Part shown: positions 7,637-15,506 of the stretch, in pieces
How positions within the stretch are numbered: the first letter of the stretch is position 1
Layout of the letters: every line of letters starts with the position of its first letter
NCBI GenBank assembly: GCA_020846375.1
Contig: JADLDZ010000072.1
Coordinates: 1 to 24,068, forward strand
Origin: Nitrospirales bacterium
Lineage (GTDB): Bacteria; Nitrospirota; Thermodesulfovibrionia; Thermodesulfovibrionales; Dissulfurispiraceae
Direction of reading: 5' to 3'
Length of the DNA: 24,068 nt
Translations under genes and position numbers: made by a program
The notes under the pieces: generated by a model
Told to the model about the DNA's origin: nothing
Database searches by the model: none
Seen by the model: the letters and a program-made list of their open reading frames with translations, nothing else

Positions 7637-8522
7637 CGAAGTCCTCGGTAGAAAAGTCCTTCAGATCGTCGACCCCTTCGCCGATGCCGATCAGCCGCAC
7701 CGGGATCCCCACCTCCTTCTTGATGGCGAAGATGATGCCCCCCTTCGCGGTTCCGTCCAGCTTGGTCAGGGCGATTCCGGTGATCCCCACTGCCTCGTTG
7801 AAAATTCGGACCTGCCGGAGGGCGTTCTGTCCGGTGGTGGCGTCCAGCACCAGCAGGATCTCGTGGGGTGCGTCCGGGAGGGCCTTCTTGATGACGCGGT
7901 TGATCTTCTTCAGCTCTTCCATGAGGGGGCTCTTGGTGTGCAGCCTTCCTGCGGTGTCGATGATCACCACATCGGTGCCCCGCGATTTGGCGGCTTCCAC
8001 GGCATCGAAGGCCACGGCGGCGGGGTCGGAACCGCTCTGGTGCTTCACGAGGTCGGCCCCGGTGCGCCGGGCCCAGATCTCGAGCTGCTCGATCGCTGCG
8101 GCCCTGAAGGTGTCCGCAGCGGCGATGATGACGGAGTTCCCCTCGGCGATGAAGCGGGAGGCGAGCTTGCCGATGGTGGTGGTCTTGCCCACTCCGTTCA
8201 CCCCCACCGTAAGGATGACGAAAGGCCTTTCCCCGAAAAGGACAAGGGGCTGGGACCTGCCGAGGAGGGCTGTCATTTCCCCCTTCAGACAGGTCGTAAC
8301 GTCGTCGGAACTCCTGATCTCTCCCGCCCGGACCTTGCTCCGCAGCAGGTCGGCAATCTCCGTGGCGGATTCGGCGCCCACGTCCGAGGTGATGAGGATC
8401 TCTTCAATCTCATCGAGAGTGGAGTCGTCGATCTTCCGGTTCAGGAGGACGGATTCGACCCTCTCGACGAGATTCTGCTTCGTCCTGGTAAGGCCCGCTT
8501 TGAGCTTGTCTAAAAAACCCAT
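7617..8522 (-). CDS. ftsY: Signal recognition particle receptor FtsY
   Basis: The 301-residue SRP-family GTPase docks the SRP-ribosome complex at the membrane for co-translational insertion. The N domain occupies about residues 1-85 and the G domain follows. The P-loop is GVNGVGKTTT (107-116), then DTFRAAA (137-143), DTAGR (189-193) and TKLDGTAKGG (253-262). The protein lacks the long acidic A region of E. coli FtsY; membrane contact probably relies on the short amphipathic N-terminus MGFLDKLKAGL, as in many non-enteric bacteria. A GAGAG sequence lies just before the ATG. It is transcribed toward accA, and the two coding regions overlap tail to tail. Confidence 0.96.
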   Translation of the reverse strand: MGFLDKLKAGLTRTKQNLVERVESVLLNRKIDDSTLDEIEEILITSDVGAESATEIADLLRSKVRAGEIRSSDDVTTCLKGEMTALLGRSQPLVLFGERPFVILTVGVNGVGKTTTIGKLASRFIAEGNSVIIAAADTFRAAAIEQLEIWARRTGADLVKHQSGSDPAAVAFDAVEAAKSRGTDVVIIDTAGRLHTKSPLMEELKKINRVIKKALPDAPHEILLVLDATTGQNALRQVRIFNEAVGITGIALTKLDGTAKGGIIFAIKKEVGIPVRLIGIGEGVDDLKDFSTEDFVTALFE

Positions 8523-8582
8523 GGAGTTCTCTCGTTTGGGCAGTCTGCAGGACAGCTAAAAAAATTGCAGTATACCCCGTTC

Positions 8583-8604
8583 CGGCCTGCCGGCAGGCAC
8601 CGGT
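8583..8604. repeat. Perfect GC palindrome downstream of the Ig/AMIN gene
   Basis: GCCTGCCGGCAGGC (8586-8599) is a perfect 14-bp palindrome, with CCGG on both outer sides (8583-8586 and 8601-8604). It lies between ftsY and the Ig/AMIN gene. In the minus-strand transcript it would fold into a hairpin, but the T7 run (A7 at 8558-8564 on the plus strand) comes about 20 nt later, so termination here is possible rather than clear. A TATACT box (8569-8574, minus) between the two could belong to an ftsY promoter, without a recognisable -35. Confidence 0.35.
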
Positions 8605-8617
8605 TGTCCCCGCTCCG

Positions 8618-10420
8618 CTATTGCTTCAGCACCAGCGCAAGGGAATTCTTTTCTTTTGCCACATGGAACCGCATCGGCTTCAGCAGCTCAACCCTTACGA
8701 GGACCGTTCCCTTGTCTCCCCCCGCTTCCTCCACCATGACGTTGCCGATGAAGGAGGAATCGAACTTGAGGGACTTCTCCACCTTGCTGGCCGGGGGGGT
8801 CAGTTTTACGATCACCCATTTCTTCCCTTCAACGGCCTCGGTGGCGACGGAGTATTTGACGCTCTCGTCGAGGTGGGGGATATGGATGGTGAGGGTCGAT
8901 TTCTTTTTTGATTCCACGAGGGAGATGTTGGTTATTTCGAGGGAGTGCCTCCCCTTTCCCTTCGCCTCTTTCGTCTTGCCCTCTTTCCCCTTCTTGTCGC
9001 CCTCTTTGGTCTTTGTCTTTTTATCTTTTTTGCCCTGTTTCGCTGCAGCGGCAGGGGAATCGCTCCGCTTTTTTCCCTCTTCCGCCGCTTCCCGGCCCTC
9101 CTCCGCACCCGCCGCAGGAGCGGGCTTCGCCGGGGCGGGAACGATGGAGAAGGCCTCGGACTTGTTGTACTGTACTTCCACGACGGCCGAGCCGTTCACG
9201 AACTCCGACGAGGGGATGCGGTTGGGGATCAGCGTGCCGGTGCCGGTGGTGGAGAGGGAGGCATCGGGACCGACCAGGTTATAGTTCTTGATCACGTGTC
9301 CGAGCTGGTTGTAGACCGTCACCTTTATCTTGAATTTCTGTCCCGCTACTACCGAGTCGGGTGTGGCAATCTCGTACCTCTCCGGTATGGGGGAGACGAC
9401 CTGTATAATGTCGGAAGCGCCCTTCCGGCTCTTTCCCATTTCGGTTACCGTCAGGATGATGTCCTCGGCGATGTCATAGCGTAAATCCACCTTCGCCTGC
9501 CCCTTGATGAATTCGTAAGCCGGTATGGTTGACGGGAAGGGTTTGAACTTTCCGGACGACGTAATGCTTACGCCGCTGCCGGTCGAGCCATAGGTGGCCA
9601 CGATATTGTTGAAGCGGTCCACGGCGACAAGGGACAGATCGAAGGGCTCCCCCGCGATGACCTCCTTGGGAGAGAACACTCTGAAGGAGTTGACCGGACC
9701 GCTCACGATCTCGATATTTTCGCTGGCTCCCGTCCTGCCCGAGATGAGGTCTTTCACTTCGATGCCGACGGTTCCGGACTTCTGTGATACGAGCGTTACC
9801 GTGGTCGCTCCGCCCTTGAAATCGGGAATGGACGGCAGGATGATTTTCGGATCGGCGTCACCCTTGAAGATCAGGTTGATGTTCCTCCCCTGGATGGGAT
9901 CGGGCACGGTGTTCCCGAAGGCGTCCCTGGCGGTGATCCGGATGTCGAAGGGCTCCCCCGCCTGTACGCTGCGTGGCTCCTTGACGGAGAAGGAGGCGAG
10001 CTTGCCAGGGAGGATAGTGATCTCTTTCGAGAGGATGGGAAGGGGGCTCCCGCTCTCCCGTATGGAGATGCTGAAGGTTTCAGCCGCCCTGTCGGAGAGG
10101 GTAAGGGTCATGACTCCATTCGCGAAGGAGGAGGACTTGAAGGATGCCGGCTTCATGACCGCGGAACCTGAAGCCGTGATCTGGAACTCCCTGCCGGTTT
10201 CTCCAAAGGTGGAAATGAGATTGTTGAACGCATCCACTGCTTCCAGCTTGAGGGACACTTCCTCCCCCGCTACCAGCACCTCGGGCATGAAGAGGACGAA
10301 ATGGTCGAACTTGCCCGGTTTTACCACGATCTCTCCGGAGTGCGACGGGGCGGGAGCAGCCAGGAGCAGTGCCGCGCACAAAGGCAGGAACAGCAGTATC
10401 CTACGGATTCCGTGTATCAT
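8618..10420 (-). CDS. Secreted protein with four Ig-like repeats and an AMIN-like domain
   Basis: The 600-residue product has no name I can give. A signal peptide (basic MIHGIRR, hydrophobic ILLFLPLCAALLLAA, probable cleavage after S28) sends it across the inner membrane. Four diverged repeats of about 100 residues follow (about 36-136, 140-238, 242-342, 346-428), each with a core like AGEPFDLSLVAVDRFNN, typical of bacterial Ig-like or invasin-type folds. Residues 429-491 are a low-complexity Ala/Pro then Lys/Glu-rich linker. The last 108 residues (LEITNISLVE ... VRVELLKPMRFHVAKE) resemble AMIN domains, which target amidases and secretins to peptidoglycan. The start was chosen for the signal peptide and AGGGG 8 nt upstream; the frame runs further upstream without coding character. 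Position next to the mre cluster fits an envelope role, which is inference. Confidence 0.8.
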   Translation of the reverse strand: MIHGIRRILLFLPLCAALLLAAPAPSHSGEIVVKPGKFDHFVLFMPEVLVAGEEVSLKLEAVDAFNNLISTFGETGREFQITASGSAVMKPASFKSSSFANGVMTLTLSDRAAETFSISIRESGSPLPILSKEITILPGKLASFSVKEPRSVQAGEPFDIRITARDAFGNTVPDPIQGRNINLIFKGDADPKIILPSIPDFKGGATTVTLVSQKSGTVGIEVKDLISGRTGASENIEIVSGPVNSFRVFSPKEVIAGEPFDLSLVAVDRFNNIVATYGSTGSGVSITSSGKFKPFPSTIPAYEFIKGQAKVDLRYDIAEDIILTVTEMGKSRKGASDIIQVVSPIPERYEIATPDSVVAGQKFKIKVTVYNQLGHVIKNYNLVGPDASLSTTGTGTLIPNRIPSSEFVNGSAVVEVQYNKSEAFSIVPAPAKPAPAAGAEEGREAAEEGKKRSDSPAAAAKQGKKDKKTKTKEGDKKGKEGKTKEAKGKGRHSLEITNISLVESKKKSTLTIHIPHLDESVKYSVATEAVEGKKWVIVKLTPPASKVEKSLKFDSSFIGNVMVEEAGGDKGTVLVRVELLKPMRFHVAKEKNSLALVLKQ

Positions 10421-10439
10421 GAAAGATCCCCCTCTACTC

Positions 10440-10495
10440 CAGGGTGTGCAAGCGGCATTTTCGTCTGCGGAAGCGGCTTCTGCCTGCACACCCTG
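10440..10495 (-). promoter_or_regulatory. Long inverted repeat in the leader of the Ig/AMIN gene
   Basis: CAGGGTGTGCA (10440-10450) and TGCACACCCTG (10485-10495) are perfect 11-bp arms. Pairing extends about three more base pairs inward, including one wobble, to roughly 14 bp. The hairpin lies between the predicted promoter and the start codon of the minus-strand gene, so it would form in that mRNA leader and end about 20 nt before the ATG, near the ribosome-binding site. It does not match any riboswitch class I know. Confidence 0.55.
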
Positions 10496-10524
10496 AATGA
10501 AAATTTCCCGTTTTTTTATCAGTG

Positions 10525-10533
10525 AGTATATCA
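10525..10533 (-). promoter_or_regulatory. Extended -10 promoter for the Ig/AMIN gene
   Basis: On the minus strand TGATATACT combines a TGn extension with a TATACT -10 box (10525-10530). I see no good -35 at the usual distance, consistent with an extended -10 promoter. The transcript would begin near 10518 and carry a leader of about 100 nt containing the long hairpin. Confidence 0.5.
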
Positions 10534-10706
10534 CAAACAAGGGTAAATGGGTATTGCTTTCAAAGAGTCGGTAATGTGCAGTATAGTAGCACACCGATGC
10601 AGAATTTACCACTGAAAGAGGGGAGGGGAAACCGCGGGGAAAAGAGGGGGGTATCTCACTGGTATCCCGGCTCTGTCCCTGGGGCGCAGGGAAGGTGCGC
10701 CTACTG

Positions 10707-10746
10707 GGGGAATTTCTTGAAAAAGGAATTCCCCTTTTGATACTAT
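10707..10746 (+). promoter_or_regulatory. Promoter with operator-like palindrome upstream of the RDD gene
   Basis: TTGAAA (10717-10722), an 18-bp spacer and TACTAT (10741-10746) lie directly before the RDD gene. As at dnaE, only 5 bp separate the -10 box from the ATG (10752), with no Shine-Dalgarno sequence. The -35 box sits in the middle of an inverted repeat with 8-bp arms GGGGAATT (10707-10714) and AATTCCCC (10727-10734), a placement expected for a repressor or activator site. Confidence 0.55.
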
Positions 10747-10751
10747 TAGAG

Positions 10752-11156
10752 ATGCCTGAAGACAGGAGAAAGGCGAACCTGGTGCTGAGGGCGGTGGCAA
10801 AACTGATGGATTTTCTTCTCATTGCCGCCGCAATGCAGGCCATACCGCAGGTCGGATATATCGCCGGTGTCGTCTATCTCCTGATAAGCGACGGTCTCTT
10901 TGACGGCAGGAGCATCGGGAAGAAGATCATACGCCTGAGGGTGATCTCTGTGCCGGGGGAGAGCTCAGGGACCTTTCGGGATTCCATGATACGAAACCTT
11001 ACCCTCGCCGTACCCCTCCTGCTGCTTTACATACCGTTTTTCGGATGGATCTTCATGGCGGCGGCCCTTGCGCTGGAATTTCTCCTGCTGCTGGGGAACG
11101 AGGAGGGGATGCGGCTCGGCGATGACCTTGCGCAGACGAAGGTGATCGAGGGATAA
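10752..11156 (+). CDS. RDD-family integral membrane protein
   Basis: The 134-residue protein belongs to the RDD family of small membrane proteins, whose function is mostly unknown. Features are the charged residues of the first helix (RAVAKLMDFLL), a second helix with GYIAGVVYLLISDGLF, the loop GRSIGKKIIRLRVI, and two further hydrophobic helices (LAVPLLLLYIPFFGWIF, ALALEFLLLL). The C-terminal RLGDDLAQTKVI is typical of the family. The start at 10752 is preferred over an in-frame upstream codon (10695) because of family length and promoter position. It precedes mreB by 127 bp on the same strand, and that gap holds a hairpin and possibly a separate promoter. A role in envelope homeostasis is a guess from location. 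Confidence 0.8.
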   Translation: MPEDRRKANLVLRAVAKLMDFLLIAAAMQAIPQVGYIAGVVYLLISDGLFDGRSIGKKIIRLRVISVPGESSGTFRDSMIRNLTLAVPLLLLYIPFFGWIFMAAALALEFLLLLGNEEGMRLGDDLAQTKVIEG

Positions 11157-11166
11157 CATTGCACGC

Positions 11167-11198
11167 AGCGCATGGCTGACAGCTCGGAACCATGCGCT
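11167..11198 (+). terminator. Hairpin between the RDD gene and mreB
   Basis: AGCGCATGG (11167-11175) and CCATGCGCT (11190-11198) are perfect 9-bp arms around a 14-nt loop. A TTGTTTTT run follows about 9 nt later, so it could be a weak intrinsic terminator separating the RDD transcript from mreB. A loose promoter (TTGTTT, 19 bp, TAAACT) lies after it, ahead of mreB. Confidence 0.4.
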
Positions 11199-11283
11199 GA
11201 TACATTGTTTTTATACGGAGACGATGAGCTAAACTGTATGAGCCACGAGCTGGGGGCCATAAGCGGACTGTAGGAGGAAGTAA

Positions 11284-12315
11284 GTGTTCGTTCATAAGAT
11301 TCTGGGTATGTTTTCCAATGACCTCGCCATTGATTTGGGGACAGCAAACACCCTTGTGTACCTGAAAGGAAAGGGCCTCATCTGCAATGAGGCTTCCGTG
11401 GTGGTGGTCCGGCGGGATAACAAGCGGCCGGTGGCGGTCGGCATCGAGGCGAAGGAGATGCTCGGCAAGACGCCTTCGAACATCATCGCCATCCGTCCTA
11501 TGAAAGATGGGGTCATCGCCGATTTCGACGCAACCGAAGTGATGCTCAAGTATTTCATCACCAAGGCGCACAACAGGAAGAGCTTTGTTTCTCCCCGGGT
11601 GATCATCGGGGTCCCTTCCGGCATTACGCAGGTGGAGCAGCGTGCGGTGAAGGATGCGGCCCATGCCTCCGGGGCGCGGGAAGTGTACCTTATCGAGGAG
11701 CCCATGGCCGCCGCGGTGGGAGTGGGGCTCCCGGTGGGTGAGCCCTCCGGGAACCTCATCGTGGATATCGGAGGGGGGACGACGGACGTGGCGGTGATCT
11801 CCCTCGACGGGATCGTCTACAGCAAGGCCGTCCGTGTGGGCGGCGACAAGATGGACGAGGCGATCATGGCATATATCAAACGGAAATATAACCTCATGAT
11901 CGGGGAGCGGACGTCGGAGCAGATCAAGATCGAACTCGGGTCCGCGTACCCGACGAACAATTCCGAGCCGATGGAGATAAAGGGAAGGGACCTCGTGTCG
12001 GGAATCCCCAAGGCGATCAATGTGACGGAGGACGAGATCCGGGAGGCGCTGCAGGAGAGCATCAGCCTCATCCTCGACACCATAAAGGTCACCCTCGAAA
12101 ACACCCCGCCCGAACTCGCGGCCGATATCGTCGACAAGGGGATTGTGCTGGCCGGCGGAGGCGCGCTGCTGCGGGGGCTCGACATCCTGATACGGGAGCA
12201 GACCGGCGTGCCGGTGATCCTCCCCGATGACCCCCTGACTGCAGTGGTCCGGGGATGCGGGATGATGCTGGATAAGCTGGAGCTGCTCCAAAAGGTCGCC
12301 ATCAGTACCAATTGA
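11284..12315 (+). CDS. mreB: Rod-shape actin homologue MreB
   Basis: The 343-residue protein forms membrane-bound ATP-dependent filaments that guide the elongasome. The actin-fold signatures are NDLAIDLGTANTLVY at residues 12-26 (phosphate 1), DIGGGTTDVAVISL near 161-174 (phosphate 2) and VLAGGGALLRGLD near the C-terminus (adenosine). The start is GTG at 11284, fixed by a perfect AGGAGG 6 nt upstream; the next ATG (11308) would remove the conserved FVHKILG lead that forms the membrane-binding amphipathic segment in many MreBs. It heads the mreBCD-mrdA-rodA series, and its stop overlaps the mreC start by one base. Confidence 0.97.
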   Translation: MFVHKILGMFSNDLAIDLGTANTLVYLKGKGLICNEASVVVVRRDNKRPVAVGIEAKEMLGKTPSNIIAIRPMKDGVIADFDATEVMLKYFITKAHNRKSFVSPRVIIGVPSGITQVEQRAVKDAAHASGAREVYLIEEPMAAAVGVGLPVGEPSGNLIVDIGGGTTDVAVISLDGIVYSKAVRVGGDKMDEAIMAYIKRKYNLMIGERTSEQIKIELGSAYPTNNSEPMEIKGRDLVSGIPKAINVTEDEIREALQESISLILDTIKVTLENTPPELAADIVDKGIVLAGGGALLRGLDILIREQTGVPVILPDDPLTAVVRGCGMMLDKLELLQKVAISTN

Positions 12316-13088
12316 TGTCCAAGGGCAAGAAGAGACTTATCATCCTGGCGTCTCTCCTCCTCCTCTCCCTTGCCGCAATGAGCTATCAACGTGGCGGAAA
12401 GCCGTCCTCTTTTTTCGAGGTGCTGTCCTGGCCCTCCTATCTCCTGAATAAAATCACTTCAGAGGCGGGCACCACCCTTTCCCGGGCATGCAGGGCCTTC
12501 GACGAGAACAGAAAGCTGAGGCGGGACGTAACGCAGCTTCTACTGGAGCGGCAGCAATACAGGGAGATCATCGAGGAAAACAAGCGCCTGAAAGAGCTGC
12601 TTTCCCTGAAAGAACGGGAGCCCCGTTTCGTGGCGGCCGCGGAGGTGATCGGGCGCGGCTACGACAGCCTCCTCACTACCATAGTCCTCGACAAGGGGAG
12701 GAAGAGCGGCATTGAGAGGGGCATGGCGGTGGTGACCATGAAGGGGCTGGTAGGGAAGGTCCATGCAGTGCGGGATGACTACTCCGACGTGCTGCTCCTG
12801 AAGGACGTGAACTTTTCCGCCGCCGTGCGCCTCCAGTACAGCCGGCGGGAAGGCATCCTTTCCGGTACGGGATACGGATATTGCGCCCTGAAATATATTC
12901 CTCCCGAAGAGGCGGTGATGAAGGGAGAGGTGGTGGTTACTTCGGGGCTGGACGGGCTGTTCCCTCCCGGGCTGCCGGTGGGGATTGTCGGCCGGGTGAA
13001 GAAAGAGAAGATAGAATTCTTTCAACATATCGAAGTGGTGCCTTTCCAGTCGGGTGAGAAGCTGGAAGAGGTGGTTATCCTGAAATAG
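12315..13088 (+). CDS. mreC: Rod-shape-determining protein MreC
   Basis: The 257-residue bitopic protein links MreB to PBP2 in the periplasm. A transmembrane segment (RLIILASLLLLSLAAM, residues 7-22) is followed by a coiled coil (about 60-100, rich in E/K/R/L) and two beta-barrel domains containing VIGRGYDSLLTTIVLDKG, GIERGMAVVTMKGLVGKV and VVTSGLDGLFPPGLPVGIV. The ATG at 12315 shares its A with the mreB TGA stop (TGATG), implying translational coupling. A TTG one codon earlier is not needed. Length is in the normal range. Confidence 0.95.
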   Translation: MSKGKKRLIILASLLLLSLAAMSYQRGGKPSSFFEVLSWPSYLLNKITSEAGTTLSRACRAFDENRKLRRDVTQLLLERQQYREIIEENKRLKELLSLKEREPRFVAAAEVIGRGYDSLLTTIVLDKGRKSGIERGMAVVTMKGLVGKVHAVRDDYSDVLLLKDVNFSAAVRLQYSRREGILSGTGYGYCALKYIPPEEAVMKGEVVVTSGLDGLFPPGLPVGIVGRVKKEKIEFFQHIEVVPFQSGEKLEEVVILK

Positions 13089-13121
13089 GGAATCCCGGAA
13101 GGCAGCGGGGTCGGGGGATGG

Positions 13122-13607
13122 ATGAAAAGATTTCTGAAGTGGATATCCTTTGCCGTGCTGGCCATCCTGGTTCAGACGCAGCTCTCTTTTTTGAGCGGAT
13201 CTTTCAGTGTATCCCTCATCCTTGTCTACTTTTTCGGGCTGAGGAGCCGGCTGAAACTGTCCGCGTATGAGTGGTCCGGCAACAAGGTCGAACTGCAGAG
13301 CGTCCTTTACGGTGCTCTGGTGGGCATGGTGGAGGACATTTTCACCGGGTCTCTGATCGGTCCCGGGTTCCTGAGCAAGGGTCTGATAGGCCTCCTGACC
13401 CCCGTCGCCTTCACCGATCTCGTTTTCAAATGGACCCCCCTCTGGGGCGGCATCGTCATCGTACTCTTCACCCTTCTCGACGGCGCGGTGGTGATCGGCG
13501 CCCGCACCTTTTTCACCGATATCCATATCAGCACCATGGTGCTGCTCCAGGTATTCCTTGTCCGGTCCCTTGTCGGCCTGCCCTTTGGTATACTATTAAG
13601 ACCGTGA
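13122..13607 (+). CDS. mreD: Rod-shape-determining membrane protein MreD
   Basis: The 161-residue polytopic protein has four to five hydrophobic helices (FAVLAILVQTQLSF, VSLILVYFFGL, SVLYGALVGMVEDIFTGSLIG, GGIVIVLFTLLDGAVVIGA, VLLQVFLVRSLVGLPFGILL). The GALVGMVEDIFTGSLIG block is the most family-like part. Sequence conservation in MreD is low, and identification rests on topology, that block and position between mreC and the PBP2 gene. It begins 33 bp after mreC with GGGGG upstream of the ATG and ends 27 bp before mrdA. Confidence 0.9.
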   Translation: MKRFLKWISFAVLAILVQTQLSFLSGSFSVSLILVYFFGLRSRLKLSAYEWSGNKVELQSVLYGALVGMVEDIFTGSLIGPGFLSKGLIGLLTPVAFTDLVFKWTPLWGGIVIVLFTLLDGAVVIGARTFFTDIHISTMVLLQVFLVRSLVGLPFGILLRP

Positions 13608-13634
13608 TGCGCAGGGTGCAGGGGATGTAACCGT

Positions 13635-15506
13635 ATGGTATTGAAGAGAGTACAGGCCGGCTTCTCCATCATTGTCGTGATCCTGTTGCTTATCGTGGTG
13701 AAGCTCGTCCATCTGCAGATATTTGACGGGGATCGGTACCGGATGCTTTCGGAGAACAACCGGCTGAGGATACTGAAGACTCCCGCCCCGCGGGGGATCA
13801 TCTACGACCGGAACGGCACGCCGCTGGTGAAGAACATCCCTGTCTTCAGTATCTCCATCTCTCTCGACGATCTCAAGAGGATTGATGGCGACGCCCTGTC
13901 CGTGCTCCTCGGAATGACGAGACAGGAGATCGAGGAGAAGGTGAACAGAAGGGAGAACAGCCCCTTTATCCCGGTGAAGCTCAAACAGGGGCTGAATCTC
14001 GAGGAGATCGCCCATGTCGAGGCGAGGAAAACCGATTTCCCGGGCCTCTTTGTGGAGACGGAAGTGGGCAGGGAATACCTGTTCGGCAAGACCGGGGCGC
14101 ATATCATCGGCTATCTCGGGAAGATGACCACCGCCCAACGGGAGAAGCCCGACCTCAAGTACTTCCCCCCCGACGCGCTGATCGGCCAGTGGGGAGTGGA
14201 GGCGCTGTATGACAGCCGGCTCAGGGGCACCCCCGGGGAGCGGATCATCGAGGTGGATGCATTGGGCAGGGAACTGAGGATGATCCGGCAGGTGCCTCCG
14301 GTGAAGGGGAGCGATGTCACCCTCAGCATCGATATCAACATCCAGCAGGCGGTGGAGGATGCCTTCGGGGAGAAGGCGGGGGCACTGGTGGCGATCAAGC
14401 CCGATACCGGGGAGATCCTCGCGCTCGAGAGCCTCCCCTCCTTCGATCCCAATGTCTTCTCCCGGGGAATAAAATACCAGGATTGGAAGGAGCTCATGGA
14501 GGACCCGAAGAAGCCCATGCTGAACAGGGCTCTCCAGAGCCAGTATCCGCCGGGATCGACCTTCAAGATCATCACCTCCATCGCCGCCCTGGAGGAAAAC
14601 GCCATCGAACCGGAGCGGAGAATCAACTGCTCGGGAGGAATAAGCTACGGGAGGTGGTCCTTCGGCTGCTGGAAGAAAGGGGGGCATGGTTCCGTCGATT
14701 TGCACAGGAGCCTCGTGGAATCCTGCGATACCTATTACTACGAAGTAGGCAGGAGGCTCGGGATCGACACGATCCACCAGTACGCGACGATGCTGGGGCT
14801 CGGGAAGGAAACGGGGCTGAACCTCCTGATCAGGGAAAGGAAGGGGATCATCCCGAGCACCGAGTGGAAGATGAAGAGGATGCAGCAGCAGTGGTATCTC
14901 GGGGAGACCTATAATGCCTCCATAGGACAGGGATACGTTACCGCCACTCCCATCCAGATGGCGAAGATGATGGCGACCGTGGCGAACGGGGGGGATATCC
15001 ACGACCTTACGCTGGTCAAGGGAGCCGCAAGCAAGCCGGTGGGGCATGTCGGGCTGAAGCCGGAGACCCTCCGCCTGGTGAAAGAGGCTCTGGCAGGAGT
15101 GGTGAATGAGCCTGGAGGAACGGCCCATTCCTCCCAGTCGGCGATGGTGGTTATCGGCGGCAAGACGGGAACCGCACAGGTGATAGGGAAGAAGAAAATG
15201 GCGGGAGAGAGGTTCGAGGATCACGCATGGTTCGTGGCCTTTGCCCCGGTGGACGCTCCCGAGATCGCCCTCGCTGTTTTCGTGGAGCATGGAGGGCATG
15301 GCGGCTCTGCCGCGGCCCCCGTCGCGAAGAAGGCGATCGAGGCGTACTTCGGACCCCGCCTCGCCCCTCCCGCTTCCCGGAATCCGGAAGGGAGGGGGGA
15401 AGCAGCGACGACGGCCGCTCCGGCACCCGCCGGAAAGGAGCCTGCTGCGAGAGAGCCGGTCAGACAGGGGCCGGAAGAGGGAGGTGCGGCGCATGCTGCG
15501 GATTAA
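13635..15506 (+). CDS. mrdA: Penicillin-binding protein 2 (elongasome transpeptidase)
   Basis: The 623-residue class B PBP crosslinks lateral-wall peptidoglycan with RodA. One N-terminal membrane helix (residues 8-23) is followed by a dimerisation/pedestal domain containing APRGIIYDRNGTPLV, then the transpeptidase domain with the active-site serine in STFK (S308-K311), the second motif as SCD (363-365) instead of the SxN of many PBPs, which is common in PBP2, and the third motif KTG (510-512). The final 45 residues or so form an Ala/Pro/Glu/Arg-rich periplasmic tail of no known function. The 3' end overlaps rodA by 14 bp, and the codons of that tail contain the rodA ribosome-binding site. Confidence 0.96.
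   Translation: MVLKRVQAGFSIIVVILLLIVVKLVHLQIFDGDRYRMLSENNRLRILKTPAPRGIIYDRNGTPLVKNIPVFSISISLDDLKRIDGDALSVLLGMTRQEIEEKVNRRENSPFIPVKLKQGLNLEEIAHVEARKTDFPGLFVETEVGREYLFGKTGAHIIGYLGKMTTAQREKPDLKYFPPDALIGQWGVEALYDSRLRGTPGERIIEVDALGRELRMIRQVPPVKGSDVTLSIDINIQQAVEDAFGEKAGALVAIKPDTGEILALESLPSFDPNVFSRGIKYQDWKELMEDPKKPMLNRALQSQYPPGSTFKIITSIAALEENAIEPERRINCSGGISYGRWSFGCWKKGGHGSVDLHRSLVESCDTYYYEVGRRLGIDTIHQYATMLGLGKETGLNLLIRERKGIIPSTEWKMKRMQQQWYLGETYNASIGQGYVTATPIQMAKMMATVANGGDIHDLTLVKGAASKPVGHVGLKPETLRLVKEALAGVVNEPGGTAHSSQSAMVVIGGKTGTAQVIGKKKMAGERFEDHAWFVAFAPVDAPEIALAVFVEHGGHGGSAAAPVAKKAIEAYFGPRLAPPASRNPEGRGEAATTAAPAPAGKEPAAREPVRQGPEEGGAAHAAD

Noticed and set aside
10421..10843. Upstream extension of the Ig/AMIN reading frame
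   Set aside because: The frame is open, but it crosses the divergent promoter region and hairpin and would bury a clear signal peptide; the ATG at 10420 is the better start.
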